In this document: positions 56,099-64,000 of the stretch, piece after piece
How positions within the stretch are numbered: position 1 is the stretch's first letter
Layout of the letters: every line of letters starts with the position of its first letter
Assembly (NCBI GenBank): GCA_963848045.1
Contig: CAWKCC010000004.1
Coordinates: 496,001-560,000, forward strand
DNA from: CAVUAT01 sp963848045
Lineage (GTDB): Bacteria > Actinomycetota > Thermoleophilia > Solirubrobacterales > 70-9
Direction: 5' to 3'
Length of the DNA stretch: 64,000 bases
Program-made: the position numbers and the translations under genes
Notes under the pieces: generated by a model
The model's database searches: none
The model's input: the letters and a program-made list of their open reading frames with translations, nothing else
What the model was told of the DNA's origin: nothing

Positions 56099-59000
56099 GC
56101 CGGCGCACGCCAGAGCAGCTCGAGGCCGGCAGGGACCCTGCCCGTGACGTCTTCCTGCGGGCCGGCGCGGGCACGGGCAAGACCACGGTGCTCGTCGACC
56201 GCTTCTGCTCCGCGGCGCTCGATCCCCAGGTGGGCGTGGAGCGCATCCTCGCCTTCACCTTCACCGAGCGCGCCGCGGACCAGCTGCGCCGCCGCGTGCG
56301 CGCGGAGCTGACCCGGCTGGCCTCCGAGGTGGAGGGCGAGCAGCGAGAAGCGATCCTGGAGGCCGAGGAGCGGGCGGAGCGCGCCTGGATCTCGACCATC
56401 CACGGCTTCTGCCGGCGGCTGCTCGCCGCCCATCCCGCAGCGGCCGGGATCGACCCGCGATTCCGGGTGCTCGAGGAGCCCGAGGCCGAGCGGCTGGCAA
56501 GAGGGGCCTTCGACGCGGCGCTCGAGGACCGGGTGCAGAGCGGCGATCCCGCGGCGCTCGACCTCGCGGCCGCCAACCACCGCAGGACCCTGTTCGGGAT
56601 GGTCCGGGGCGCCCATGACGAGCTGCGCAGCCAGGGGCACCGCTCCCCGTCGCTGCCGGATCCGCCGCCGACCGACCCCCCGGCCCGGATCGCCGAGCTG
56701 ATCGACGCGGCGCGCTCCGCCCGGGAGGAATGCTCGGAGGCGAGCAGCGCCAAGGGACGGCGCAACCTCGAGCGCATGGGCCGCGCGATCGGGCTCGACC
56801 CCTCCGTCGCGGTGGATACCCCCCTGCTCGAGGAGATCCAATCGCTGCGTCTCGACGGCGGCGGCAAGTCGTTCGCGGGCCCGGGCTGCGAGCGCTACAA
56901 GCGCGCGCTCGAGCGCGCCCGCGGCGCCGTCGCTGCCGAGGTGATGCGCGATGCCTACGAGCAGCTCCGAGCCCTGCTGGACGCCTTCGGCGAGCGCTAC
57001 CAGCAGGCGAAGCAAGAGCGCTCGGCGCTCGACTTCGAGGACCTCCAGCTCGAGACGGTGGCTCTGTTGCAGCGCAACGAGCGCCTGCGCGAGCGCTACC
57101 GGGAGCGCTTCCGTCAGCTGATGGTGGACGAGTTCCAGGACACCAATGCCGTGCAGCTCTCGCTGATCGAGGCGCTGCGCGGCCCCGAGACCCGCCTGTT
57201 CATGGTGGGCGACGAGTTCCAGTCGATCTACGGCTTCCGGCACGCCGATATCGACGTCTACCGCCGGGAGCACCGCCGCTTCGTCGAGGGCGAGGAGCCG
57301 AACGGAGTGGCGCTGCCGCTGACCGGGAACTTCCGCGCCCAGCCCGATCTGGTGGCGACCACCAACGCGATCGGCGAGGCCCTGCTGGCGGACTTCGAGC
57401 CGCTGAGCGCGATGGTGGCGGCCGAGCCCGCCTCCGGGCCGATCGCCGAGCTCCAGCTCGTGCTCGACAAGGCGAAGGAATGGGACTCGCCCGACACCGT
57501 GCTGCCGCGCCTGCCTGACGACCCCAGCTCGGCTTCGAAGGTCGCCGAGGCGCGGCTGCTCGCTGCCCGGCTGCGCGAGCTGGTCGATGACGGAGAGGAC
57601 CCGGCCGAGATCGTGGTCCTGCTTCGCGCCTTCACCCATGTGGCTGCCTTCGAGCGCGCGCTGCGCGAGGCCGGGCTCGATCCCTACGTGGTCGGGGGCC
57701 GCGGCTTCTGGTCGCAGCAGCAGATCGAGGACATGCGCACGCTGCTGGCGGTGGTGGCCAACCCGCTCGACGACGAGGCCCTGTTCGGCGCACTCGCCTC
57801 CCCGGCCTGCGGGCTGCTGCCCGACACGCTCTGGCTGCTGCGCCGCGCCGCCACGTCTCCTCCCCCGCAGGAGGGCGAGCGCGAGCGGACCCTCCACGTC
57901 TGGCCTTTGGTCCGCGACCTGCTCGTGCAGCCGGGCCCGGACCGCCTCGATGCCGAGGCGATGGCGGCTCGCGGGGAGGCCGCCGCGCGGACGGTGGCGC
58001 TGATCCCCGAGGGAGAGCACGCGCGCCTGCTCGAGTTCGCGCGCCGGCTCCAGCTCCTTCGCGAGCGGGGGGCGGAGGGCGGCCTCGAGACGCTTGTCGA
58101 GCGGGTGGCCACCGTGTTCGGCTACGACCTCGCCGTGCTCGTCCGCGAGGAGGGCGCCGAGCGCTGGGCCAACGTCCGCAAGCTGATGCGCCTCGCTCGC
58201 GAGTTCGAGGCGCGGGAGGGCCCCGACCTGTCCGGCTTCCTCGAGTACCTCGATACCCGCGCCGGCTTCGGGGCTGACCGCGAGGCCGAGGCGGCGACTC
58301 GCGCCGAGGGCCACGCCGGTGTGCGCGTGATGACGGTTCACGCCGTCAAGGGGCTCGAGTTCGGCGTGGTGGCGGTCGCCGACCTGGGCCGCACCCTGAG
58401 GTTCGGCTGGAGCCCGCTGCGGATCAAGCCGGGCGCCGACGGCCCCGACGAGAACGGGTCCACCAGGGTCGGCATGCAGCTCGGGCGACTCGGGCGGCCG
58501 TCGGCGAGGCTGCACGACTTCGAGGAGCTGACCGAGCTCGCCACCGCGCGCGAGGCCGAGGAAGAGGGGCGGCTCGCCTACGTGGCAGCCACGCGCGCCA
58601 GGCGACGCCTGATCCTCAGCGGCACCTACACGACGAGCTCGCTGACCAAGGAGCCGATAGAGCGCGCGCCGATCTCGGGACAGCTGATCAGGCGGCTGCT
58701 CGACGGCGACCCCGGCGCGCGAGAGATCGAGCTGCCCGCGGCCGTGGAGGGGGCGCCCCCGGCCCGCCTCGCGGTCCGCCTGCTGGAGCCTGGGCCCGGG
58801 GTGGGCGCCGCGCTGCTCACCCCCCGAGCCGCGGCTGCGCCGCCCGCGCCTGCGACGCCGGCCGACCCTCCCCTCGCCCGTCCGCCCACGCCGCCACCGC
58901 TCTCCGGGCAGCTCTCCTACTCGGCGCTCGCCCTCTTCGACCGCTGCGAGTACCGCTTCTACGTCGAGCGGGTGCTGGGCATCTCGGCCACAGACCGGGC

Positions 59001-59850
59001 GCCCGGCGACCCCCGCGACGCTGATCTCGAGGGCGAGGTGTCCGCCGCCGCCCGCCGCCGCTACGGGCCCGGCGTGGCGATCCATTCGCTCTTGGAGTGG
59101 AGCGCCCGCAACCGCTGGCTCGAGCCGAGCGCCGACCGCGTCGCGGCCGCCCTGCGCGAGCAGGGGCTCGAGCCGGGCGACGAGAGCCTTGTCGGACGGG
59201 TCGGCGAGCTGGTCGGCGCCTGGCTCGCCTCGCCCCTGCGCGACGAGCTCGAGGACGCGGAGCTCAGCCCTGAGCTGCCCTTCGTGCTCTCGGCCGGGGG
59301 CGCGCTGCTTCGCGGCTCGATCGACCTGCTCGCCGAGCGGCCCGGCGCCCCCGCCACCATCATCGATTACAAGACCGATCGCCTCGAGGGCCGGGCTCCA
59401 GCCGAGGCCGCCGCCCCCTACGAGCTTCAGCGTGATCTCTACGCGCTGGCCGCCTGCGAACGTGGGCCGGCCGTCGAGACGGTCTACGTCTTCCTGGAGA
59501 GCCCCGACGACCCCGTTCGCCAAAGCTTCGACGAGGCCGGCATCGCCGCCGCGCGCTCGCGCATCGAGAGCTTGATCGAGAGGCTCGGCCTGGGCCGCTT
59601 CGAGGTCACCGACCGCCCCCACCTGGCGCTCTGCCACGACTGCCCGGCGCGCGAGCGGCTCTGCAGCCACCAGAGGGCCGCGCAGATGCGCGACGAGCCC
59701 GAGCCGCCGGTCGAGCCGCCCGTCCGCGACGGGCCGCTCCCGGGCGCCGCTCCGCCACCGGCGAGCGGGAAGACGGAAAGGAAGACCGGCACCGATGCGG
59801 CCGAGGAGGCCGGCGCGGGGGCGCAGCTCAACCTGCTCGGTGAGCGATGA
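56095..59850 (+). CDS. AddA-like UvrD helicase with C-terminal RecB nuclease domain
   Basis: Superfamily 1A helicase-nuclease of 1251 residues. Motif I FLRAGAGTGKTTVL (about 18-31), Ia AFTFTERAADQLR, II VDEFQDTNAVQ (about 344-354), III MVGDEFQSIYGFRHAD, V MTVHAVKGLEFGVV (about 746-759), VI YVAATRARRRLIL. The C-terminal part has YSALALFDRCEYRFYVERVLG and SIDLLAERPGAPATIIDYKTDR, the RecB-type nuclease, with Cys near the end (CHDCPARERLCSH) that could bind an iron-sulfur cluster. GTG start overlaps the AddB stop. Complex with the preceding gene product is inferred from adjacency. Confidence 0.9.
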   Translation: MSRRTPEQLEAGRDPARDVFLRAGAGTGKTTVLVDRFCSAALDPQVGVERILAFTFTERAADQLRRRVRAELTRLASEVEGEQREAILEAEERAERAWISTIHGFCRRLLAAHPAAAGIDPRFRVLEEPEAERLARGAFDAALEDRVQSGDPAALDLAAANHRRTLFGMVRGAHDELRSQGHRSPSLPDPPPTDPPARIAELIDAARSAREECSEASSAKGRRNLERMGRAIGLDPSVAVDTPLLEEIQSLRLDGGGKSFAGPGCERYKRALERARGAVAAEVMRDAYEQLRALLDAFGERYQQAKQERSALDFEDLQLETVALLQRNERLRERYRERFRQLMVDEFQDTNAVQLSLIEALRGPETRLFMVGDEFQSIYGFRHADIDVYRREHRRFVEGEEPNGVALPLTGNFRAQPDLVATTNAIGEALLADFEPLSAMVAAEPASGPIAELQLVLDKAKEWDSPDTVLPRLPDDPSSASKVAEARLLAARLRELVDDGEDPAEIVVLLRAFTHVAAFERALREAGLDPYVVGGRGFWSQQQIEDMRTLLAVVANPLDDEALFGALASPACGLLPDTLWLLRRAATSPPPQEGERERTLHVWPLVRDLLVQPGPDRLDAEAMAARGEAAARTVALIPEGEHARLLEFARRLQLLRERGAEGGLETLVERVATVFGYDLAVLVREEGAERWANVRKLMRLAREFEAREGPDLSGFLEYLDTRAGFGADREAEAATRAEGHAGVRVMTVHAVKGLEFGVVAVADLGRTLRFGWSPLRIKPGADGPDENGSTRVGMQLGRLGRPSARLHDFEELTELATAREAEEEGRLAYVAATRARRRLILSGTYTTSSLTKEPIERAPISGQLIRRLLDGDPGAREIELPAAVEGAPPARLAVRLLEPGPGVGAALLTPRAAAAPPAPATPADPPLARPPTPPPLSGQLSYSALALFDRCEYRFYVERVLGISATDRAPGDPRDADLEGEVSAAARRRYGPGVAIHSLLEWSARNRWLEPSADRVAAALREQGLEPGDESLVGRVGELVGAWLASPLRDELEDAELSPELPFVLSAGGALLRGSIDLLAERPGAPATIIDYKTDRLEGRAPAEAAAPYELQRDLYALAACERGPAVETVYVFLESPDDPVRQSFDEAGIAAARSRIESLIERLGLGRFEVTDRPHLALCHDCPARERLCSHQRAAQMRDEPEPPVEPPVRDGPLPGAAPPPASGKTERKTGTDAAEEAGAGAQLNLLGER

Positions 59851-60428
59851 GCAGCCTCGGCATCTTCGGCTACGGCTCGCTGGTGCTCCCCCGCAGCGCC
59901 GCCGCCACGCTGGGCCGCGAGCTGCCCTCCCCCTCCCCCGCCCGGCTCCGAGGCTGGCGGCGGCGCTTCTCGCTCGCCCGCCACAACATCACCTGCGAGA
60001 AGACCTTCGCGCTCGCCGACGGCTCGCTGCCCGAGTGGGTGCTGGGGCTCAACATCGAGCCGGGCGAGGAGGATCCGGCCGGCCCGGTGAACGGAGCCCT
60101 GATCGAGCTGAGCGAGGCCGAGCTCGGCCGACTCGGCCGGCGCGAGATCCGCTACCACGCGATCGACGTCAGCGGTCAGATCGAGGGCGAGGGGCTGCCC
60201 GGTCGGATCATCACCTTCACGGCGAAGATGGAGCACTTCGCTCCTGTCCCCCCCTCGGGAGCGGTGATCCTGGCGACCTACGCGCGCACGGTCGAGGCGG
60301 CCTTCAGGGCCCTCGGCCCAGGCGAGCACGAGCACTACCTGGCGAGCACCGGCCCCTACCCGGTCGAGCGAGTCGAGGCGAGGCTGGTCCGCGACCAGAT
60401 CCCCGCGGGCAATCCGCGTGAATGGTGA
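59847..60428 (+). CDS. Gamma-glutamylcyclotransferase-fold (GGCT-like) protein
   Basis: Protein of 193 residues with the GGCT-like fold. GIFGYGSLVLPRSAA is the signature substrate loop; EWVLGLNIEPGEE is the second strand, and a general-acid Glu is expected in GALIELSEAELGRL. Members cyclise gamma-glutamyl compounds to 5-oxoproline, an interesting link to the oxoprolinase-type genes at 7.4-10.9 kb, but many are uncharacterised. ATGA overlap with the AddA-like gene. Confidence 0.75.
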   Translation: MSSLGIFGYGSLVLPRSAAATLGRELPSPSPARLRGWRRRFSLARHNITCEKTFALADGSLPEWVLGLNIEPGEEDPAGPVNGALIELSEAELGRLGRREIRYHAIDVSGQIEGEGLPGRIITFTAKMEHFAPVPPSGAVILATYARTVEAAFRALGPGEHEHYLASTGPYPVERVEARLVRDQIPAGNPREW

Positions 60429-60459
60429 GGCGGGCGACCGGCGTCAGCCGCGATCGCGG

Positions 60460-60816
60460 CTAGGCCGGGTGCCAGCGGCGGGCCCAGTCGGCCATGGCGC
60501 CCATCACGGGCTTCAGCGACTCGCCCTTGCTGGTCAGCTCGTAGCTGACGCGGACGCGCGGACCGGCCTGGACCTCGCGGCGGACCAGGCCCGCGCCCTC
60601 GAGCTCCTTGAGGCGGGTCGAGAGCAGGCGATCGGACATGCCGGGCACGAAGTCCTTGATCTCGGCGAAGTGGAGGGGGCCCTCGCCGGCGAGCGCGTAG
60701 AGGATGGCGCCCGTCCAACGGCGTCCGATCAGCTCCACGGCTCCGTGGAAATGAGGGCATACATGTCTTGGCTCTGCCCGCTCAGCTGCAGCGGACCCAC
60801 CTGATTGCGATCTCAC
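60460..60816 (-). CDS. HxlR-family transcriptional regulator
   Basis: Winged-helix regulator of 118 residues. CPHFHGAVELIGRRWTGAIL is the family signature with the redox-sensitive Cys20; GMSDRLLSTRLKELEGAGLVRREV is the recognition part. A perfect palindrome sits just upstream of its start, a fair candidate for its own operator. GTG start. The target genes are not evident; neither neighbour is an obvious quinone or aldehyde detoxification gene. Confidence 0.87.
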   Translation of the reverse strand: MRSQSGGSAAAERAEPRHVCPHFHGAVELIGRRWTGAILYALAGEGPLHFAEIKDFVPGMSDRLLSTRLKELEGAGLVRREVQAGPRVRVSYELTSKGESLKPVMGAMADWARRWHPA

Positions 60817-60828
60817 CTCGCTTTTCAG

Positions 60829-60843
60829 CTTACCAATGGTAAG
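60829..60843. promoter_or_regulatory. Palindromic operator candidate upstream of the HxlR gene
   Basis: CTTACCA-A-TGGTAAG, a perfect 7-1-7 inverted repeat 12 bases before the GTG, consistent with HxlR-type autoregulation. Confidence 0.55.
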
Positions 60844-60865
60844 AGACTCGAAAGCCGAGCAGCGG

Positions 60866-62029
60866 CTAGGTGCAGGGTCCGGTGTCCGCTTCGCCCGTCG
60901 AGTCGGCCAGGGCGACGGCGACGATCTCGTTGGGAACCCCGTAGCCGCCCGGCCTGCCCTCGGTGGTGGAGGCGAAGACGGTGGTCAGGACCCGGCCCCG
61001 CCCGTCCACCATCGGCCCTCCGGAGTTGCCGCTGCGGATCTCACCCCTGAGCCCGGTCAGTGTCCGGCGGATCGGGCCCTTGCCGTAGGAGTCCTCGCTG
61101 ATCACCACCCCGGTCTCGCCCAGGCGCGCCGGGGTGACCTCGTAGGGCCCGTTCTCGGGATAGCCGAGCACCGCCCCGCCGGTACCGATCTCCGGGGCCG
61201 GCGACAGCGGCAGGGGCTCCCCGAACAGCCCTTCGACCCGCAGCAGCGCCAGGTCGTTTGCGGGGTCGTAGTGCACGGGCGTGGCGTCGAGGCGCGCGTC
61301 GGCCTCGCCGTAGCCGATAGCGGTGTCGTCCTGGCCGGCGACCACATGGGCGCTGGTCACCACCAGCCCCGGTGCCGCGATCCAGCCGGAGCCCGATACC
61401 CCGAGGCCGCACGCCGTGCCGATCACGCGGACCACCCCCTCCGACGCGGCGAGCACCTCGGGGTCGGTCGCTAGCTCGGAGTCGGGCGGACCCACTCCCG
61501 GCTCGGGCCCCTCGATCGCGATCCCGGGATCGATGCGGTTGAGGGCGTTGAGCAGCCCTCCCGAGGGGGGGAAGGTCTGGTTGAGGCGCGTCAGGATCGC
61601 CGAGCGCTGCACGGCACGCCGCAGGTCGTCGGTGCCAGGGGCGTTGAGCGCGACGACCCCGAACAGCCAGGCCAGGCCGATGCCCAGGGTCGCCAGCAGC
61701 AACGCTCCGCCTGCGGAGTCGATCGTGTGCGCAACCGGGGCGCGCTGAGCGCGGGCACGAAAGCCGCGAGCCGCGCCCTCCAGGGTCACGGCCGCGAAGC
61801 CGCCGATCAGGACCGCTCCCGCCAGGGATGTGAATGGCGCGTATGGCGACTCGGCACCCTCGGGCAGCAGAGCCGGCGCGAGCCTGCTGCCCAGCACCGC
61901 CCCCACAGCGAACCCGGCGACGCTGAGAAGGCCCACGATCAGTCCCTGCCGGTAGCCCCAGCCGCCCATCAAGATCGCGAAGGCGATGATGGCCCAGTCG
62001 AGGTCGGTCACGGTCTGCAATACAAGCAT
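60866..62029 (-). CDS. MarP-like periplasmic trypsin-fold protease with CvpA-type membrane domain
   Basis: Protein of 387 residues. The N-terminal about 160 residues are a CvpA-like membrane domain with four helices (WAIIAFAILMGGWGYRQGL, then VAGFAVGAVLG). The C-terminal serine protease has the triad His in TSAHVVAG (about 236), Asp in PANDLALLRV and Ser in GEIRSGNSGGPM (about 344). Two cysteines near the protease (TACGLG, and the last residues GPCT) may form the activity-controlling disulfide known in M. tuberculosis MarP. It is needed there for acid resistance; here it is divergent from a penicillin-binding protein, its natural neighbourhood for envelope control (inference). Confidence 0.87.
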   Translation of the reverse strand: MLVLQTVTDLDWAIIAFAILMGGWGYRQGLIVGLLSVAGFAVGAVLGSRLAPALLPEGAESPYAPFTSLAGAVLIGGFAAVTLEGAARGFRARAQRAPVAHTIDSAGGALLLATLGIGLAWLFGVVALNAPGTDDLRRAVQRSAILTRLNQTFPPSGGLLNALNRIDPGIAIEGPEPGVGPPDSELATDPEVLAASEGVVRVIGTACGLGVSGSGWIAAPGLVVTSAHVVAGQDDTAIGYGEADARLDATPVHYDPANDLALLRVEGLFGEPLPLSPAPEIGTGGAVLGYPENGPYEVTPARLGETGVVISEDSYGKGPIRRTLTGLRGEIRSGNSGGPMVDGRGRVLTTVFASTTEGRPGGYGVPNEIVAVALADSTGEADTGPCT

Positions 62030-62069
62030 CCCGCGGGGGCGGAGTTGCGCCCCGGCGCTGCCCAAGCAT

Positions 62070-62081
62070 TACCTTTTTCAT
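62070..62081 (+). promoter_or_regulatory. Leaderless-type promoter of the PBP gene
   Basis: TACCTT at 62070-62075, then 6 bases to GTG 62082; the ATG just before it is out of frame. Confidence 0.45.
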
Positions 62082-63977
62082 GTGAATCCTCCCGAGGCAG
62101 GGCCGACGACCCGCGGGCGCCCAAGGCCGGACGAGCTTGACGGCAGCGGCGCCCGCGGACGCGCCGAGACGCGAGCGCCCAGGCGAAAGCGAGCGCCGAG
62201 TCGGCCCCTGACGGAGCGCCAGCGGCGACTGCGCCAGCGAGCCCTGCCGCTCGGCCTGCTGGCCGTCATCTCCTTCATCGTCGGCGCGGTGATGGCCGCG
62301 GGATCGGCCGAGCAGGACGCCGCCAACCGCTTCGTCAAGGCCTGGGCCGCCCAGGACTACGCGGGCATGCACGACGAGCTGACGGACGAGGCCCAGCGCC
62401 AATACCCGGTGGAGCAGCTGGCCGCCCTCTATCAACAGGCGCAATCGGCCGCCAGCGCGACCGCGATCGACCCGGGCGGCTCGAGCGGCCTCGAGAACGA
62501 CACCGTCGAGGTCAAGGTGGGCGTGAGGACGGAGATATTCGGGCTGGTCGAGGGAGTAGTGAGCTTCCCGTTCAGCGACAAGAAGATCGCCTGGGCGCCC
62601 CACCTGACCTTCCCGGGACTGCAGCAGGGAGAGCGGGTCGGCCGCAGGCTCGTGCTCGGCGACCGGGCATCGATCCGGGCGGCCGACGGGACGCCGCTGG
62701 CCGAGGGACAGGGACCGGCTCGCGGCTCCAGGCTGGGATCGGACGCGATCGACGTGACCGGAACCGTCGAGACGCCCCCGGCGGAGCTCAGGGCGCAGGT
62801 CGAGGCCTCGGGCTACCCGGGCGACCAGGAGACCGGCGTAAGCGGGCTTGAGCTGGCCTTCAACTCCCGCCTGGCGGGCAGGCCCGGAGGAGAGCTGCTG
62901 GCCGTCCCGGAGGGAACCACCCTGCCCGACGTGCCCGAGAGCACGCAGGGGCGCGCGCTGGCGACCGCGCAGCAGGCCCCCGGGCAAGACCTGAAGAGCA
63001 CGGTTGACCCCGACCTCCAGGAGGCGACGGTGGCGGCGCTGGGCGGCCGCTCGGGCGGAGCGGTCGCGCTCGACGCGCGAACCGGCGAGGTGCGGGCCCT
63101 TGCGGGCTCCGCGTACTCCTCCCCGCAGCCGCCCGGATCGACCTTCAAGGTGATCACCGCAACCGCGGCGCTCGAGGACGAGAAGGTGAAGCTCACCGAC
63201 ACCTTCCCCGTCGTCACCGAGATCAACCCGGCCCCGGACACCGGCGCCAGGGTGATCCAGAATGCCCACGACGAGCCCTGCGGCGGCGACTTCACCGAGA
63301 CCTTCGCCGCGTCGTGCAACACCGTGTTCGCGCCCCTCGCGGTCGAGGTCGGCCCCGAGAAGCTGGTCGATACCGCCGAGCGCTTCGGCTTCAACGAGGC
63401 GCCGACGCTCTACAACGCCAAGGCGACCAAGGCGGTCGGTCCCGAGGCGATGCAGATGCCCGACAGCTTCGATCAGACCGGCACCGAGCTCTCGGTCAGC
63501 GGGATCGGGCAGGGAACCGTGCTGGCGACGCCGCTCGGCATGGCCTCGGTGGCCCAGACGATCGCCAACGGCGGCACTCGAACCGCCACCCCGCTGGTCA
63601 CCAAGCCCGCTCTGCAGGCGTCGTTCGAGCCGGTCGAGGTGACATCCAAGGAGAACGCGCGGGTGATGAGGTCGCTGATGGAGGCGGTGGTCGACTACGG
63701 GACGGGGCAGGCAGCAGCGCTCTCCGGAGTCCAGGTGGCCGGCAAGACGGGGACAGCCGAGCTCGGCCCCAAGCCCGACCAGCCGCCGGCGGAGCCCACC
63801 CCGCCCGGTGAGAGGCCTCCCGACCCCGAGCAGATAGTCGACGCCTGGTTCATCGCCTTCGCGCCCGCCAAGAAGCCGAAGCTGGCTGTCGCCGTGATGC
63901 TGATCGACGCCGAGGGCGATGGCGGCGAGGTCGCCGCCCCGATCGCGCGCGAGATCCTTTCCGCGGGCCTCCAGTAG
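62082..63977 (+). CDS. Class B penicillin-binding protein (transpeptidase)
   Basis: Peptidoglycan D,D-transpeptidase of 631 residues. Basic cytoplasmic tail (1-48), transmembrane helix (about 50-70), an NTF2-like/MecA_N domain (about 75-175), a linker/dimerisation part, then the transpeptidase. Active-site Ser353 is in PGSTFKV; SxN is Ser411-Cys-Asn; KTG is at about 555 in AGKTGTAE. It lies divergent from the MarP-like protease. GTG 62082 is set by its leaderless-type promoter. Ends 23 bases before the window end. Confidence 0.9.
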   Translation: MNPPEAGPTTRGRPRPDELDGSGARGRAETRAPRRKRAPSRPLTERQRRLRQRALPLGLLAVISFIVGAVMAAGSAEQDAANRFVKAWAAQDYAGMHDELTDEAQRQYPVEQLAALYQQAQSAASATAIDPGGSSGLENDTVEVKVGVRTEIFGLVEGVVSFPFSDKKIAWAPHLTFPGLQQGERVGRRLVLGDRASIRAADGTPLAEGQGPARGSRLGSDAIDVTGTVETPPAELRAQVEASGYPGDQETGVSGLELAFNSRLAGRPGGELLAVPEGTTLPDVPESTQGRALATAQQAPGQDLKSTVDPDLQEATVAALGGRSGGAVALDARTGEVRALAGSAYSSPQPPGSTFKVITATAALEDEKVKLTDTFPVVTEINPAPDTGARVIQNAHDEPCGGDFTETFAASCNTVFAPLAVEVGPEKLVDTAERFGFNEAPTLYNAKATKAVGPEAMQMPDSFDQTGTELSVSGIGQGTVLATPLGMASVAQTIANGGTRTATPLVTKPALQASFEPVEVTSKENARVMRSLMEAVVDYGTGQAAALSGVQVAGKTGTAELGPKPDQPPAEPTPPGERPPDPEQIVDAWFIAFAPAKKPKLAVAVMLIDAEGDGGEVAAPIAREILSAGLQ

Positions 63978-64000
63978 CGCCTGCGCTAGGGCAGCCCCAG

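Overview
The window is gene-dense, very GC-rich bacterial chromosome (GC-ending codons throughout, GTG/TTG starts, ATGA/GTGA overlaps). The gene set (CysO/CysM/MoeZ-type cysteine synthesis, wax-ester synthase/DGAT, MarP-like protease, SUF operon with SufU, AddAB-like pair, Flp pilin) suggests an actinobacterium, most likely a Thermoleophilia/Solirubrobacterales-type lineage; that placement is inference. I see no rRNA, complete tRNA, insertion sequence, phage or CRISPR array, and no gene-free stretch longer than about 300 bases (the longest, 230-240 bases, are described as features).

Layout: 0.1-5.9 kb: Flp pilin, a GT4 glycosyltransferase, an 871-residue coiled-coil/H1-like/HhH protein, a DUF1461 membrane protein and a class II deacetylase. 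5.9-10.9 kb: NadB with hydantoinase A/B subunits. 11.1-15.6 kb: DUF1802 protein, a degenerate metallopeptidase, and a minus-strand operon cysM / Q-salvage-like / mec (JAMM) / zinc ribbon. 15.7-18.2 kb: polar amino-acid ABC transporter. 18.4-20.4 kb: cysO, a rhodanese-adenylyltransferase (MoeZ-like, domains permuted) and a rhodanese. 20.5-28.3 kb: HtpX, MarR, then the SUF operon (Rrf2 regulator, C, S, U, Rieske ferredoxin, B, D). 28.4-31.6 kb: Fur-family regulator with a metal ABC importer, a near-perfect Fur/Zur box and a 50-residue membrane protein. 32.5-35.2 kb: ArsR, TauE/SafE exporter, rhodanese-persulfide dioxygenase fusion and a rhodanese. 35.2-37.9 kb: CADD-like oxygenase, a 54-residue membrane protein, a cupredoxin-like protein and a polytopic membrane protein. 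38-48.2 kb: Cys-less thioredoxin-like protein, IspH, WS/DGAT, subtilase, DMT transporter and an envelope-glycan cluster (GT-C, UDP-galactopyranose-mutase-like, GT2). 48.4-52.9 kb: small proteins, SufT-like DUF59, FxsA, HAD. 53-60.4 kb: AddB/AddA-like helicase-nuclease pair and a GGCT-like protein. 60.4-64 kb: HxlR, MarP-like protease, class B penicillin-binding protein.

Two threads join the window. First, sulfur: CysO (sulfur carrier), MoeZ-like activator, CysM and the Mec protease together make the protein-thiocarboxylate route to cysteine; here CysO carries two extra residues after its Gly-Gly, so the protease may be needed before activation as well as after. SUF, SufT, persulfide dioxygenase, sulfite exporter and several rhodaneses extend the theme. 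Second, expression: more than twenty genes have a TAnnnT hexamer 6-9 bases before the start codon and no Shine-Dalgarno sequence, the arrangement of leaderless mRNAs; it decides several starts and suggests an unusual CTG start for NadB.
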